Origin: Saccoglossus kowalevskii
Lineage: Eukaryota; Hemichordata; Enteropneusta; Harrimaniidae
Direction: 5' to 3'
Assembly (NCBI RefSeq): GCF_000003605.2
Contig: NW_003109983.1
Coordinates: forward strand, 171,677 to 235,676
Length of the DNA stretch: 64,000 nt
The notes under the pieces were generated by a model. The model was given only the letters and a program-made list of their open reading frames with translations, ran no database searches and was not told the DNA's origin. Made by a program: the position numbers and the translations under genes. This document shows positions 11,681-27,559 of the stretch, piece after piece. How positions within the stretch are numbered: position 1 is the first letter of the stretch; each line of letters starts with the position of its first letter.

Positions 11681-14600
11681 AAACAATTCATTGTGAAACC
11701 AAACATGTGACTGCACTACAGTCAATTTCCACTTTATACTGTGAATGAATATGCATATTTTTATAACACAAGAATTTAATGATTTCCGCTATTGGCAATG
11801 TACCTGGGCGATTTATTCTATAATATCATTCCATTCAAATTACCTGGACGAAAAAATAAATCTAAGACGCATGCAAACTTGTGTTTTCGAGATAGCATGA
11901 CGAAAGCAACTACTTTTATCTTCGTCAGGCGTGATGAAAATATAATCTTTACTTCACAATTGCTGGCGAAACGTGTTGTTCCAACTGAACACACATTTAA
12001 TGGCTATAACAATTCCTAGGAAAGCTATACCTAATAAAATCCGTAATATACTTTCTCTGTTTCTGTGCTAACCTCCAGAAAACTACAATGTTGTACACAA
12101 TATGTTCTTAAGGTATTAAAATAATGATTTAATTCCGGACTTTATATTCTCCGCAGCATATATTTTTCTATAAAAATTGACTAAAAAATATCTGCCAAAT
12201 CTCCCCGATAGATGACCCTCCTCTTCCTGTCCTTCTGATCTGTGAGAGCGAAAACTGGCGATTATTGAAATGAAGCTTTCCTATTGGTCAATTCATATCA
12301 CGCGAGGCGCCTGGGCTCAATGTCAAGATCAATACGAATTAGTGGTGTCTGAATTAACAGATAGATTCAGCAATAACTCAATCATGCTACTTTCACCATA
12401 GGATAAATTCAATAATTAATGTGCTTTCGCTGGTTATTTGTTCGTTAATATATGTTCTATAGACGCGTACGCTAAATACAATCGTCTTAGACGTACTGAT
12501 AATTATTTGACATCTCACGGTATTATGAGGAAATTAGGGTCTCCAATTTGTTCGTTATTTGTACAATACCGTCATAACTGCGCATATCTTCGTCAATGTG
12601 CTGCGAAAAGATGTAGCGTGTAAAAAGTACAGTCGCTTTGCCGATAACATTTACGCTGGTTAGATACTAGTTTTGATCCAAATGAATACGCATTAGTTCG
12701 ATGACCAGCTTTATCCCCCAAAACCATGCACTAACTGAGTTAACGCCTCGCTGCCCCCTTCTGTTACTAAATCTTACAAACCCTAATAAACTTCTTAGGT
12801 ATGACAGAGTAAACATGTGATCGACCAATATGGCAGCAGCCGTTTGCACGATCGCCTGCATATCGGGGTGTGTCTATAAGGCTAAATCAGTACAAAATTG
12901 TCACCACTGAACATGCAAGTTGTTAGACCTGAATAATACTGAACCAGACGTGTGTTACATACGTGTGTATGTGCATATTGATGTCACCATGGTAACGTGC
13001 GCAAAAATGGATGAACTGTGTGGCATCACTTATCCGGATTAATCCTCCGCTTTGATATGCCTTGTATAATAGAGAGCATTCACTGTACGTTAACTAGTAT
13101 TACAGGCGATTCAGGTGAAATGGACCACGAGTAACTGTAATCACCCAGATATATTAAGTATATAGACTATACTTCGCCATTTGATTTCTGGCAGGAACCA
13201 GAAATGAAATCCGGCCGAAAATTGAACTGTCAGTTGTGAAATTCATTAATCGGCGAGAGTGCCTATATAAAATGATGAAAATGTTTTGTATGTATGAAGT
13301 ATATTTACTTGTCCTTTTACCTTCTCTTCGAAACATCCTATCACGGTTAATATTTATATGTCTGACTTGATTCCTAGCAACAAGGGAGGCAAACGTGATG
13401 ATTTCCATCGACTGTCTAGTACGTTGCATGACAACTTGTTGAATTAGGGTAAATAAGAGAACAATGGCATGAAATGATGAATGTGGTTTATGTGGTGTAA
13501 TTGTGAGATTTTTGCAGTTGATTAATGAGACACAAGGTTCCACCGCCCAGTGTACACACATACACAGCGACTACAACAACGATACATGTAGTGATGGGAT
13601 AGAAAACAAAAAAATGAGAAATGATGTATTTTTAAACCTATAAGATTGAATAAATATGGCGAATGATATGAAGTCCTCGGACAATAGTAGCAAGTGATGT
13701 GGAAAGCCGCAATTAGCCGTCAATAATTTGAAAGTCGGAGTTGACATGGCCGGTAAATATAATCAGTCCGCTCTCCACGTACCTGTTTACGGTTACAAAA
13801 CATTGACATATAAATGTTAACTACACGAGATTCTGTGCAATCAAGCACTGGTGCATATATGCTGATTGGTGAATCATTAGTACGTGGTTCCAAATGATGA
13901 ATATCTATTTGATTCATCGGCTATTTAGTATTAACATTCTATTCATTAAATGCTCACTTGGGAAACAAAATATTTTTGACTGTAAATGGCAAGATGCTAC
14001 CAGTAATTTGATTTGTTCACCGGGACGGCAAGCTTCTGCTGATGGTTTATTTTTGTAAGTGTACAATGAATTATGGGAGATAACTTCTCATTGTTTATAG
14101 TGCAACTATTATGACTATGTAGGAATTTTATTCTGATAGTAGATACGCCTAATATTATCAGCAATAAGCGTGTGTACACATTTCTTCTATTGGCTGCATA
14201 TTAAATTAGAAAACCCTTAAGACAATGAGGGACATTGTTCAGGGGGTGGGGAGTATCTATTATTTGGATCCAATAAAATTTGCGACTGACAAAATCAGAC
14301 AAATATTTGTTATTTATTTATCGTATGCAAATATTTCAACAGAATGAGATAATGATATGGAATTACTGTCTCGTTAAACAATGAGTGGAAGGGCAATGGC
14401 CGTAATTTGTTAGACCGGATAAAGGCTCGTTGTTTGAATAATGTAAAAGAAGTAAATGTTTATATATTGTCTTTACAAACTGAATGAAAGAAAAAAAAGT
14501 GTTTACCTTATTCATACAATTAAGCGTTATGCTTGCTTTTGTGGCCATCAAAATGCATTCTATTTGGCTGTGTAGACAATCTTGGCGGCAAACTATTGAC

Positions 14601-17600
14601 TTTTCGGAGTTCTACCACAGATAGGACATACTAAAGTACCGCTCAAATCATGGTCCTAATGTAATTTTAAATTGGTAATATTTTACAAACTAGACTAGTT
14701 GGACTCCTATGCCAGTGCTTAGTTTGTCGATACAAGTGCGCCTATTTTTATTTTATTGCCTATTTTACGTACAAACGTACTACACCTTCTATTCGCAAGT
14801 CACTTAGAACGTGGAACGCGTAGAAATACTTACAGCGTAGAACGCGTCGCGGCGATCCCGCGTGCAACTCTTCAGTTGTGGCTTCGTCGTACATATTTGC
14901 TTCATATAAAGAATAGCCGTAACATCAAAACATCTTAATTAATATCAATTCTATTCAATTTATTTCTGTTGGCTAAAGTTCCTCCAAATCCCCGAAAGCC
15001 ACTCCGAAAGCAACAGCGGCGGAATAGCCCCAATGTAGAGAACGACATGCGAAACATCGTTGCACAGTAGTTTCAGTGACGTCATGGTGATATACCATGT
15101 GCGATGTGGCATATTGCAGTGCGGTATAGCGGAGTAGTTATTTCTATTTTGTTATGTTGGCTTATTTGGATTCCATTATTTGGATATTTGGCTTATGTGC
15201 TCGTTAATCTAGCGCAGACCGTTGAATGTAATATACGAAGTTCACTAGAAATAATGCGATTGTAAACTTTTTGCATAGAGAAAGTCATTTTGACAAAAAA
15301 ACAACCTAGACACAAATTACCTCTTAATCCTGCGCGAAAAATCGAATTTCTGAGGCTACAATCAGAATTAATAGTGATGTATATGTAGAAGCGTGTAATA
15401 CAACCCTTACTGAATCTGTGCTTTAAACATACGATAATTCAATTTCCCATTAAGACCGTGGTACTTCAAGTTCAAATTGCATTTCGACGTAAATCTAATT
15501 AAAAGGGTGCAATGCACCGGTTTTGAAGAAATAGTATAAATGTAATCATTATATCAAGTTAACAAACAGGAAAGCTGTAACCTACACTTCAGCACAAGAA
15601 ATTTAGTCTGATAGTGTATATATATTATACAGTTACGAGACAGAGTGGCAAAGAGACAGTATTGTGCAGCAACAATATTCGGGAATATGAAATGCGTCAT
15701 GTGGCTTCAGGTTGAAACAACTTAAAAATTACATCGATTCAAAGTGTATATAGATAGCCAAGGATTCACACCATGTAAATAAATAAGTATTGATACACTA
15801 TATAATAGCGCGAAACAGTCAAGGTTGTGTTAGCTTACCACAGGTGTACATGGAATTTCAGAGGAATACAACAATACTGTGACTCAAAACGAAAATAAAA
15901 TGAATTAATAACGAATAATGTATATGAATAAAGTGTTCCCGATAAGTTATTACCACGGGATAAACTAAATTGCAATTAATAACATGAGCTATTTGTCGAA
16001 GACTAACTTACTCTTTCAGTTGTTGTATCATTTCCGGATAATTGAGACTGTTTTCGTTTACTACATTTCCACGCATAATCGGTCATATATCGATTTCACA
16101 TACTAGTATCACCCGGATAAACAGTCTTGGCAATGATGTCATTATTAGATCTGTTCTCAAACTTTAAAGTTCAAAAATAATGCTCTCTTTTGCGCGGATC
16201 TTTCCGTCTTTATATCTTAACAAGTATCCCCCATTGCCGAGTTCGATATGCTCAACTTTGAAATATGTAGCATTGTGATTCGTACAATTAGCTACAATGC
16301 TAGACTCTAAATGAATGAAACAGCTTTTGATCGCGACTTCAGATTGGCAATTCTATGTGTGGGTGTATGCAGCGACCATATACAACCGACTATAATGAGA
16401 AAGATAAGTACATACAAAAAAAATCGACCACAATTTGTATCACAGATTATAAAATTGATTATCAATTATTGGCATCCTGAGTATGTACTTACGTTTATCA
16501 TATTGGTGTAATAGTATTAGAGATTACATTTATGGTGAGGATTCATTGGTAGTTAGGATAAATAATTACGTTTATATTGTTGTTTTTTTTACAAGAAAGC
16601 TTGTTACAATACCGCAGTGTTTCGCGTGCAAGACGGTACACAAGCCTGATATATATTTACGTGCATTGATAGTGGCATGTGCCTTACGTTATGATTGATT
16701 AAGTGTGTTTTAATAGAAGAAAATATCTAATAAGGTAACATATCAGAATTCCATCAGTGTGACTGTTCCAGTTTCACAACGATGTGACAATAAATGCACG
16801 TGTTGTTCAGGCTTAAAGATAAGTTGTAGAAAATAATGTAATTTAATGTTCAGACTGTACAAATTATGTTTAGGCTGAGTTTGATGACAATTATGGTTAA
16901 AGTCTATACAGAGACAAATGGAAAATTACTACACGAGTCTTACTGTAATTGTCTATGGAAGCATGGAGCGTGTTGGCACATGAGCAGTTTAGACATACTT
17001 TGTAATTGAAAAATATTATGTTTACTTTTGGAGTCGCGAATATAGTTACGGTTTTGCAGTCAATTATGAATCCGTTGACTCCACACAGTCAGTGAGAGAT
17101 GATCACTAGACATGAATGAAACAAATCAGCTATTAAGTCACGAAACAAATGGTGGTTTTGGTGTATTCGGCTTTATTGATATCGGAACGGAAATATTCGA
17201 ATTTAATATAAAAGTGTAAACAGGTAAAGATGTCGCAGCATTGTGGGGTCGTTTATTCTGCTTGCACGAATTGATCAAATTACTAATATTTGTATTGCAA
17301 AGAATAAAGATGTTGAATTTGTGTGCTTTGTATCACAGTACCACTTTCACGCATAGAACCTGGAACAGGCACTGGGGGCGCTGTATAGTTTTAAAATCTT
17401 TAAAGTCGCTCTAAAAGGTAGACTCATAGTGTAAGACGCAACAGTACTAAGTCTTGTTAAATCTGGTGACTAGTTTGTGAAGGTGGCCAAGGCCGACAAT
17501 ATGTGATTGCGACGTTTCATAATAAATGTTTTCTATTAATAATTGCACCTACGTCATAAACCTATTAACGTTATTATCATATTGTGTACGCACTGTGAAA

Positions 17601-20361
17601 GCTTCAGTTCGATTGTATGTGTTGCACAATACATGCCAGACAGTGCATTGGTATTGTTGGTACAAAGTTTAGATCTCAGAAGGGTAATGCCACATACTGT
17701 AAACTGTGGGCCACTTTCCCAGTGTTGCTGACATTGACAAATTGTGGCACAGTCTATGGCATATGATTCAATCTACATCTACACACACTTCCACTTAGTG
17801 AGATGACCTTTTGAACTTCTTGTTCAATGGATCCCCCCACAGCCATAGTCTGGCATCACCACCAATTATTTCAACCAACTCCCTTCACAATCATCTATAT
17901 TGTTTTCCTCCGCAACACCAATTATTTCTTCCCTAAAAAACAAACAGGTATTACAACAGGTATTACAAACGGGTACTTCAGTGACCGCCCATAAATCTGG
18001 TTATATGGAATATATCATTGGTTGCTACGCTAACAATGAAGCATTCAACATTTGTTATTGCGTGAATAGACTCCATAAACGAATTACAGTCAACGCAAGC
18101 ATTTCCTTCAATTTACGATTAGGGTGTACACCTGTTTTTTTTTCTCGGAATTAGACATTATTCGACAAGAAATAGTACGCTGTTTTTTAAAGAAAATATT
18201 ACTCTGTGTCTTAGAACATTTTTTTTCTTTTTGAGGTGAATAAAATAGAATCTGGTAAAACGTGTCAAAACGTTATCTATTTAACATCAATGTATCTACT
18301 GAACATTACAGAATCGATATACCAAGACAGACAATTTAAAATGAGTGAACATTTGCAATTTTTGTAATCCTGTCTTCCCAAAATGTAGATCGGGTTCAAC
18401 ATTAAAGGGTGGTGGTCGTCGTTTTCCCACAATCCAATACGCTATTCTAATGGAATCACAAGTATGAGACCATGGCGCGACTTGCAGTATTTACCGTCGA
18501 TGACTCATTCGATACCTTTCGATCACCTAAAAATATCGAATTAAAGCTTGGTAACGTCTCAGGTTGTACTAGTTGATCTGCGCAACATTCAAAGTCGCCA
18601 TCTTTGTTTATATAAGACCCATATATCTCGCGCATGCGTGGAATGTTGGATTACAAATTGAAACGAGTCACAACGTTTCACCTGGTGCTTCTTTGCCATG
18701 GCAACGCACCAGAGCAGGCGCCGTTGTGTTCGATTTCGTCTACAGTGAAGAAAGTTTTATAGTGGGAATCCTGCCACGATAAAATGGTGAGACGACGGCT
18801 GAATAAATTCAACCTTAGCTGGCTAGATGATGCTTTCTCTGATTTACCAAAATATTTACCGTGCCTTGTATTCGATGTTATACACAGACCAAATGATTGA
18901 CAGTGCAAATAGCCAATCCTCGACCGAATTCCGGCTGGGAATTTCGTGCATTATTTAGAGACAAACCATGGTCTTACTGGCTATAATTCCTCATGCAAAA
19001 TTTACAGCGCTGGCCTAAAACTGTCAGTTGAGAGGATGGGGTTATTTTTGGCGGTGAAATCGTAAAGCGGACTACGTTTTCACAACACCTCTTTGTCCCA
19101 TGGTGTTATATATCCGCGTTTACTTATGAACCACAATGAGCTCATAATTGTTTCTTTTACTGTACCTAATGCTACACCATAAATTACACGAGTTTCACCA
19201 TCTTTGCAGCCAGATCCGAAGGCGTTTTTTTTTCAATATCTGACTACGCTGCGCTATGTGAGATGGATGGGTTTCATTTTTCTGCACGTAATAAGCTCGG
19301 TAATTAAGTCAATTTTGGAGGATGCCCGGCGGCCATAGGGAAGACGTGCCGAGTCCTGACGTGTGGTTCGGCGAATTGGGCGGTTCAATTCATGCACTCA
19401 GTAAATCTTTCCTTTGATTATAACGTAGTATTTGCTCTGCCGTGTACTACCGTGTTATTTACTTAAATTATTACCTTCTGGGCGACGGCGTTCTGCACTT
19501 GGCGCCACCCGGATTTGCAATTGAACTTAAAACGAGATACAATAACCGGTATTTTCTCAGACTAAACACCAAACCCACATTGACTGTATATCGAAATAAC
19601 GCTAAAAACTCTCCACTGAGTCATATTTCATTTGAATTCGATCTACATTCAATAGAGTGTCTACTGTCGTTTTAATTACAATCGGTTCAATACCCAATGA
19701 TCGCCATAGATTAGATCGTTAATTTCAGTGAATTATTATGCACGAATTCGAACTAATTACCGGTGTAAATTGTTGTCCGGTTTTAGGATTAAATCATGAA
19801 ATTGCAATTAGCAGCTTACTGATTCAATATGTATCATTACATACTAAATATTTGTACATAGATTTGTATTCTCTAGTTACATAGCTAAGCTTAGGTGTTT
19901 TTTTTATTATTATTAGTCTAGTTGTTAAATCGTTATGATATTTATGATTTAAAAAAAGCAATTTTACGCTTGGGGGATTTTATTAAATTACTAGTAATAT
20001 TGTCCTGCAGTGTGATTAAATAAAAACAGTCAGTTTTTATTTAACATTTAACTTTTTAACATTGTTGATGTTTAACCAATGCAATCTTCAACGCAATCAA
20101 TCCCCCATTACAAATTGATCATAATTTTGGGACTCGGGTATCTCTGATCTAGTATGCGGGATGTCAATACGGCTGCAAAAGCACTGAGTTGCCACGTGAT
20201 TTTCTATACAGAAGACCAACAAATACAGATAGCGTACACATCTGTGTGACAAGGAATATAACAATGTTTTTGTTATTGTATTTTATGTTAATAAATACAT
20301 TGAGCTATAATTTATTATGACCTTACAACGCTGTTCTGTAGCACACGCCTGAGCAAATGGT

Positions 20362-20459
20362 TCGATGAAACAATTAAATTCTCCAATACGCATGCGCACC
20401 TGTTGTTAAATTAACGATCACTGCACATGCGTATTGAGGGATTTGCTTTTTCATTTAAC
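20362..20459. repeat. hairpin-forming inverted repeat around CAATACGCATG
   Basis: Arms of about 35 bp at 20362-20398 and 20424-20459 share CAATACGCATG and, further out, ATGAAA. The arms are separated by about 25 bp. Probably a small foldback or MITE remnant; no target duplication identified. Confidence 0.6.
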
Positions 20460-23400
20460 AGATTACTCGGTGTGTCCTGCGAAACGCAGCATAATCATAA
20501 TCCGATTTGGTATATAGTAATAGCAACATTTTTGATTTCCTACATATTTTAATTTTAATTATTTGTTTAAGTATTTGCTCCATACCGGTACAAAGACAAT
20601 AAAATTACATAGCACAGATCGCGTACTTTTTTATGTGATATTCATTAATTTATTCATTATATGGGATAAGGTTTTAAGTTTACAATACACTAAATGATTT
20701 TGTAGTTATATGTTATTACTCTTTTTGAAAAAGGGTTTCTATAATCTTACAGAACTGTTGAATATTTCATTATATTTGCGCGTCCATGGATTCGTATTAC
20801 GATAAATGAAATCACACTATATATTTCATATAGGTGATTAGCATAGCGCACTCACAGTATTCCTGCCGAGTTGCTTCTGTGTATGTTTTGTATTGATTCA
20901 GCATACACGAGTGCGTTAAGCATAGGAGCATGCATTTTAGGTGATGTTGAATGTAATTCCCGTATTTTAATATTATACAAGAGAAACAATTAACATATAT
21001 TTGTAAATTAAGGGAATAAAACCAGTTTATTATGGTGAATTCACACATAAAGGGCGGAGTAGAAACCTTAACAATATTCAAAAGTACTAGTGCAGTTGAC
21101 TTGACTTTTATCATTTTGAATTCTGGACTTGCTTAACCATTTTAATATGCTATATGAAAAATGTCAACTCCGTCCAAATATGTCAGCCCGTCCGTTCAAT
21201 TCATATGTTAAAACTCCCTTTGAAAACCAAAATCTCAATTCACAAAAAAAAAACAAAAAAAAAACACCTTCGTGACTCGACTCTCCCCTTGATGTAATGC
21301 AAATTACCCCCACATCCGGCAATTCATCCTCAATGCACCAATTGAAGAATCGACTAATGTGATTAGGACCTTCGATATTTGAGACGTATATGTAATGCTC
21401 GAGACCTCAATTCATATTATATGAAGTGGTAAACTGAATGAACAGCCAAAAAAATATAAATATCCCACGATAATACATTTTCCTGCTATATTATCATCAC
21501 AATACTATATTATCACACATTTCGTGCATAAATGAAATAAACATGGACAAAATAATTCCATATTGAAAAAATAAAGTGTTGTAGGTGGAGGTTTTAAGAT
21601 TGTGTTACATCGTGAGCACAAATGCAATCATGACAATAAAAGTTTATAGGATAAAAGATAAAGGATAAAATTCACCATTCATTCCAACCCACAATGGCAG
21701 TGCTTGGCCAGAATTATAATCGCGTTAAGTTGAAGCCATTACTGAGCCTAACTTGAAAAATCAACGATTATTATAAAATTGGAAGCGAAGATTGTAGGAT
21801 ACACAACAGAAGAAAAATGTTTGTCAGTTTGCTTAATGTTGTACTCACAAAATGAAGTTGCATTTACTAGTACAATTGGGTATACACAGGAAACATAACA
21901 GAGTCGTGTTTAGAAAGGCAAGGCAAGTCAGGCATGAGCGGCAGCCAATCACAGTCTCCAAAGAAACGACAGACCACTGTACTGACTTGCAATTAATGGT
22001 ATCTCAAGGGGGAAGAATTGTACGTTAGTCGCGCCGATGACTTGTCGAATGTTGAAAGAAACAAATGCAAACTGACAACAGATCCTGGCGTGCGTATGAA
22101 AGAAGTGCGGTGTAATTGCCTCCACTCGGATACGCTGGTAGGTTAACAGCTGATAATGACCAGTCCAATTTGATTTAACATCAAACGACAACAACGTACA
22201 TGCCCGAGGAGTTAATGGACAACAGACTATGTATGTAATTGGGATGGTGATTTATTCACCAGCCAGTGTCTTCCTGGACTTGTTAAACACTAATAAATAT
22301 ATCGATAATACATCCTGAACAAGGGTAGAATAATTGATGTACAAAAGATGTCACGGACGCTCATTAGTCAACGGAAAGAACAAATCAACACGGCCGATCT
22401 ATTTTAATGATAAACAAAAGTTATCGAACGATTTAAAAAAAAAAAGAAAAAGAAAAATAGATGAGTGAAGATAAAACATGCCCACCGAAAACTGCACATT
22501 AGTTGATTCAGGCGAGTTCACTGCTTTGGACAAACAGCGTCGAAATTTTTAATTGAAGCCAACGTTAAACCATCACTTGAGCAACCTGCCAGTGAAGAGT
22601 GGCTTTTATATGCTTTTTTTGTGATACCATGTGATTGCATCAAACACTGTCTGGCAAAATAATTAAAACAGATTTAAACGTGTAAATGTAATGCATTCAG
22701 GAAAAAGTACATTTAACCGTGTTGTATGGAATCCACATCTTCACAGCGGTGTACAAAACTTCACTTCTAATGATCTCGCAAACATTTGATAGATGAATTG
22801 TGAATAATTATATTCAAAATAACAGACATGCATTCACCGGAAATTGACATGAATACACTAATGGGCACTCGTGGCTAGTGATATCCATAGATGTCAATCG
22901 ATATCAAACAGACTATTGCAACATCTAATGGCATCGTTGTGATTATTTATTTACCTGGCTATGGAGGTTTTTATTGCCGTGTTATTGATGATTGAGAACA
23001 CTCAATTAACAAGGCAGTGGAAAAGCACTTTCGTAATACATATGTCATCTATGATGACATATCACCACGTCATTTGTGTGTGTGTGATTGGGGGTAGATT
23101 TCGAATAGACTTCGTCTCTAAAAGAACATGTCATAATAAAATCAGCTATATGACCACGTGCTTCACAACTAGGTTTTCGTGCCCGCGTAATCAATATTTT
23201 ATATCAAGATCTGTTCGTAAAATCGTCCACCTGCAGGTGTGTAATCCCTAGTCCAGCCATGTGTCGGTTAATTTTTTGCTACCCAAATAACGACAAAATA
23301 CGATTGTCAAGTCGGAAACGGTGTGATAAAAAAAGCAAATAGTGTAAGGTTGTCAATACTTGATGAGACATCAGTGTGAAAATGATCAGTCTAGTCTTCT

Positions 23401-24186
23401 TTTACCTAATTAGTCATTAGAACGCATTTCCATAACTATCTTGCTTCGTTTATAGTTTTAACTCGTTAACTAACTTAACTAACTATACCAACTAAAACTA
23501 TGACTGAAATTAATACCAGCTGGATTAAGGTATTTGGGTTCTATTTAAACTTCTCGTAAGATTTCCCAGACATTCATCATATGGCTTAGTTTCATGCTGT
23601 TCCTAAAAAAATCCACATTAAAATGTAGATTCACCGAACCAAATGTTTTTTCTTATAATTATACCCATTAAAACTGTGTTTTCAATAACTCATGAAATAA
23701 AATAGTTCTCTCGTATCTCAAACTTATTGAACTCTTATGATGGGTACTTATTCTTGTCCCAGATGGCGAATACGAATAAAATATGTATGGTATGATGCTG
23801 TAATGGGAATTCCGGTCGCTAGGCTCAGATGTACCAGAAAACAGTCACTGCGTTGGCTGACATATGGTACCGGTAAATATCTACTTCAGGACCATGATCA
23901 CATCCAGTAAGCGTGAATGGGCTTCACACACACGTATATACCATGTGATATGGATTAGGCACGCCGGACGCGAACAAACATGTTCTAACATATAATCTAA
24001 CATGGTTAGTTACGCTTAGATTTAAGCTGTTGCGTGTATAACCAAAGGATAGTTAAAATATTACGAGGCACTTCCATGGATTATAGATAGTCTGTTAATT
24101 ATTAACTAGGTTAGATGAAGTTGCCTGGAAACGGAACAGGGATGTGTCACTGATGAATTCAGACTCTTTACTTATTTACAACTCTT

Positions 24187-24225
24187 TACAACAACATCAA
24201 CAATAACAACAACAACAACAACAAG
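24187..24225 (+). repeat. imperfect (CAA)n microsatellite
   Basis: Run of ACA/ACAACA units with a few interruptions, in non-coding DNA. Confidence 0.85.
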
Positions 24226-26559
24226 AGACATTTTGCGAAAAAGAGAACCCCGTGACTTGTTCAGAAAATGTAAGCACTATAATTGTTCAATAGTTGGTAA
24301 GGTCATTGTTATAAGGAATATTTTATTTGTAAAGTTACAAGGAAAGGGTAAGAGAAAAGAATACGAAGAGTGACATTTGATTTCATAATATATTTGAAAT
24401 GTTGAAAAAGCATGCAGTGCATAAAAAAAAATTCGCATATGATGTTTTCCGAACTTTCAGCGGGAACTCGACCCACGCTACCTGTGTGGCGTTTTGCCAT
24501 TTCGAAGAAAATCATAACAGACAAGCGTACTGGTAAGACTACTATACAATTACTTTCATTTATACGGAATGATTAGGTGAATAAAAGTGCTTATTCATAA
24601 AACTGCATGAGATCGAAATGAGTATGTCACAAATAGGACAATCTCTGTGACTTATCAAACATGCAGCCAAAGTATATCCCGATTACACACAAAAGAATCT
24701 GGGTTAATATAATTACTGTGTGCATTATGACTCTTGATATTTATATAAGAAAGTTGGCACTGAACAACTACAGCGCAAAATCTGAAATCCCCGAGGAAAG
24801 GATTACTGGTCAGGAAATGTGTACCAGGCATATTCTCCTGTTACCTGAACATTTGTACTTTACACTATATATTAGTTACATGTAAAAGGTCAACAAATTT
24901 GCGATGTTCATGCTGCGCATGCGCAAACTTCATCGACACAGCTACAATATGCATATTAATTAATATTATTACGCATGTTATTATCGTGTATATATCTTCA
25001 TGTGTTTACTCATTTGTTCCCATAAACGTATTTTTTGACTTATTATTACATGCATGGAACAGATGGAGAAAACTTGCATCTTGTTCACCTTAAAACCTAA
25101 CTGCCAGACACATACGGTGAAAGGTATTAGAATAAAAATATCATTAAATGAAACATCTGATAGAAAAGATACGTGGTGACCGTTGGCGTCATAAACTAGC
25201 TGTCATAACACCTTTCGATTCAATAGTCCATCACCTACACAGAATAGTTTGTTATCACTTTAATAAGGTAAACGCGTAACAGGCTTGGCAAGTAACGATC
25301 TAGAATTCAGTGAAAGCCAATACACATCTCCGACATAAAAAAGTAAGCATTATATCATGTGTAGGGATTTCAAACGAATAAGATTATTATGCAACCTACT
25401 GACGCAATTGAAATGTGTATTTCATAAATATAGGTATTGTGAGCTACATAAAACATAATTTGTCACGAATGGAATATTATTATTATATTTATTTATTCAA
25501 GGTACAGAGGCCACCGTAACGTATTTCAAGAATGTATCACAGAGCGCTTAATAACTGTTTGTGCTACAATTTGCATGGTAACAACCCAGAACACAAATAA
25601 ACAGAAATTTGCATTACAATAATACTAACAATCTAACTTGTTGAATTACGTTTCTTTGTTGCATAGAAAATAAATTTGACAAGGTTTATAAAAACAGTCA
25701 CATTAGTGGTGTTCATTAAATGAATAAATTTGTCAATATTGAAGCGGTCCATCGGCAATCAGAGCATATGGAAGCTTAGGTAAATAAAGGTTTTTCTGCT
25801 CTGATATTGCATGGAACTATCTTCAAGGGTCGCGAGAATTCAATAACGTGATATGGATAAATGCATGGAAGTTGAGGAAAGTATATTTCGTGGGATAGAT
25901 TTTTACTCATGGGGTATTATTTCATTTTCTAGGACCTTATAAACATAATAATGTATATTTGTGCTTGTTATTGTTTTCTACTCGAGAAATCGTCCGTCTC
26001 TGTATCGTCACCTCTGGAATGAAAGTATTATTGCAAATAATAAAATAGCGCTAATGGTGTTTGAATGTATATTCAACGGTGTGAATTTCTTTATCCTTAT
26101 AAATCTTTATAGTAATTAGATTTCATGAGCGTTCAGGTTATTGCTAAATTTAATATCTTAATTTAATCTTAAAGCTAAAAAACAAAACAAAAATACATTT
26201 CTTCCATCATATAATATTGAATCAACGGTTCTATAATAAATAAAACAGGTTAAACATTGTGTACAGTGTATGATATGTATTCATTGTTTTTATTATTGGC
26301 TAAGGTATTTACTCAGACTATGAACTTGTATAAATTTAGTTTAGTAAATCCTAAGTCAGCGTGCATCGGGCCGCTGATATTTCGTGTTTTGTTACATTCG
26401 CTGTAAACATGTACCATATCGAGACTGTGGCATTTTAATTAACCATGAAATGTACCATTGCTCTTTTTTGAATTATTTCAATAATTATAGCAATAAAACA
26501 CGTAAAGTTAATATAATAACGTGTATTGGATTGATCGAGTGATAACTTTCATTTTCAGC

Positions 26560-26665
26560 TTGCTCATGACAAATAATTTACTGCGAATTGAACTATTTTA
26601 TTACAGGCTAATAAAAAAACACGGAATAATCGTTTATGAGTTATGCGGTGAATAATTGGGTGTGT
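26560..26665 (+). repeat. isolated partial copy of the 28.8-32.1 kb array unit
   Basis: GACAAATAATTTACTGC, then GCTAATAAAAAAAC and AATCGTTTATGAGTT, followed by AATAATTGG, correspond to the end-segment of the 1.35 kb units at 29878 and 31264. It lies 2.3 kb left of the array, so the repeat is not confined to the tandem block. Confidence 0.65.
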
Positions 26666-27559
26666 AATACAGATTTATAGCTCCGTTTTCGGCTAAATAT
26701 ACGCCCCATAATTTATGTTTTTTCTTGAACACTTCGTGTAATAGCAATAATTAACAATTAGACATCAATGTCAATATTTGTCACGTGCAGCCTTTATCAC
26801 GCGGAAGTGATACTCACAGGATGTTACAGAGAGAACTCTTGATGTTCCGGTCATTCGATGCGTGGTTGAACGTCACAGGACCCGATGAGAGAGTACATAA
26901 AACGTGATATCACACCATTTAAAGGAATGGTTCATGACTTATCATTAAATACTACTGTTCTCCGGGATGAATAAGAATGTGCCAAAATTACGACCCTAAT
27001 CATGAATCCGGAAAATTTTAAACCAAAATTCGTGTTGTTTGTGGCCGGTGAATTGTAATAAGTACAAGCCGGTAGGCTGGTTGGCGATCGACTCCGCTCA
27101 AGAACAAGCAACATGTTTTTGGTTGTTTCCATGGTGACATAAACGTGAAGCTAACGTCGGTTTATAACTAAATGGGCCCATATACGAAGTTTGCAAAAAG
27201 CGATGGACGCGGGGCTTTTTGGCAACGACCGCAAACGTATCGTGTCCAGCCATTGGTTGGCCACAAAGAGGTCAAAATACGCGTTCTATTTTTACGCGTT
27301 TAATTTGGCTCTTCCGTTTCACCCCCTCCGGAATGTCTACTTTCGCAGCCTTTCGCAGGTTTTTCGAAAAACGTCGAAAAAACACAAGAATTAGTATACA
27401 TGTTCTTGTTTTGGGCGGATTATTGATAGAGAATAATGTCTTTATTACAAAAATGCTGTAAAACCGCGAGTTTTTACCTTAGTTATTTTCTTATTGGCGA
27501 AAAACTGCGAACTCGGCAAATTTGGTTGCACAACTTTCCTTTATCATATACACCCAGCG

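Larger units (their letters stand above)
10776..26550. other. 15.8 kb gene desert with small repeats
   Basis: I find no exon chain here on either strand. The longest open frame (- strand 13561-13154, 135 codons) matches nothing I know and has no splice context. Small structures are listed separately: a diverged duplication at 11400-11680, a hairpin at 20362-20459 and a CAA repeat at 24187-24225. CpG-richer patches occur near 14800-15110 and 18560-18720. The latter has TATATAAG-like and GCGCATGCG (NRF-1-like) strings, but no downstream gene, so no promoter is claimed. Confidence 0.5.

Noticed and set aside
13154-13561. 135-codon - strand frame, the longest outside known genes
   Set aside because: No motif, signal or membrane pattern matching a family; no neighbouring exons. 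A search could rescue it, but I cannot support a gene.
18560-18720. Possible promoter (TATATAAG-like string, GCGCATGCG)
   Set aside because: No downstream exon on either strand, and similar GCATGCGC strings occur in the inverted repeat at 20.4 kb and at 24.9 kb without genes.
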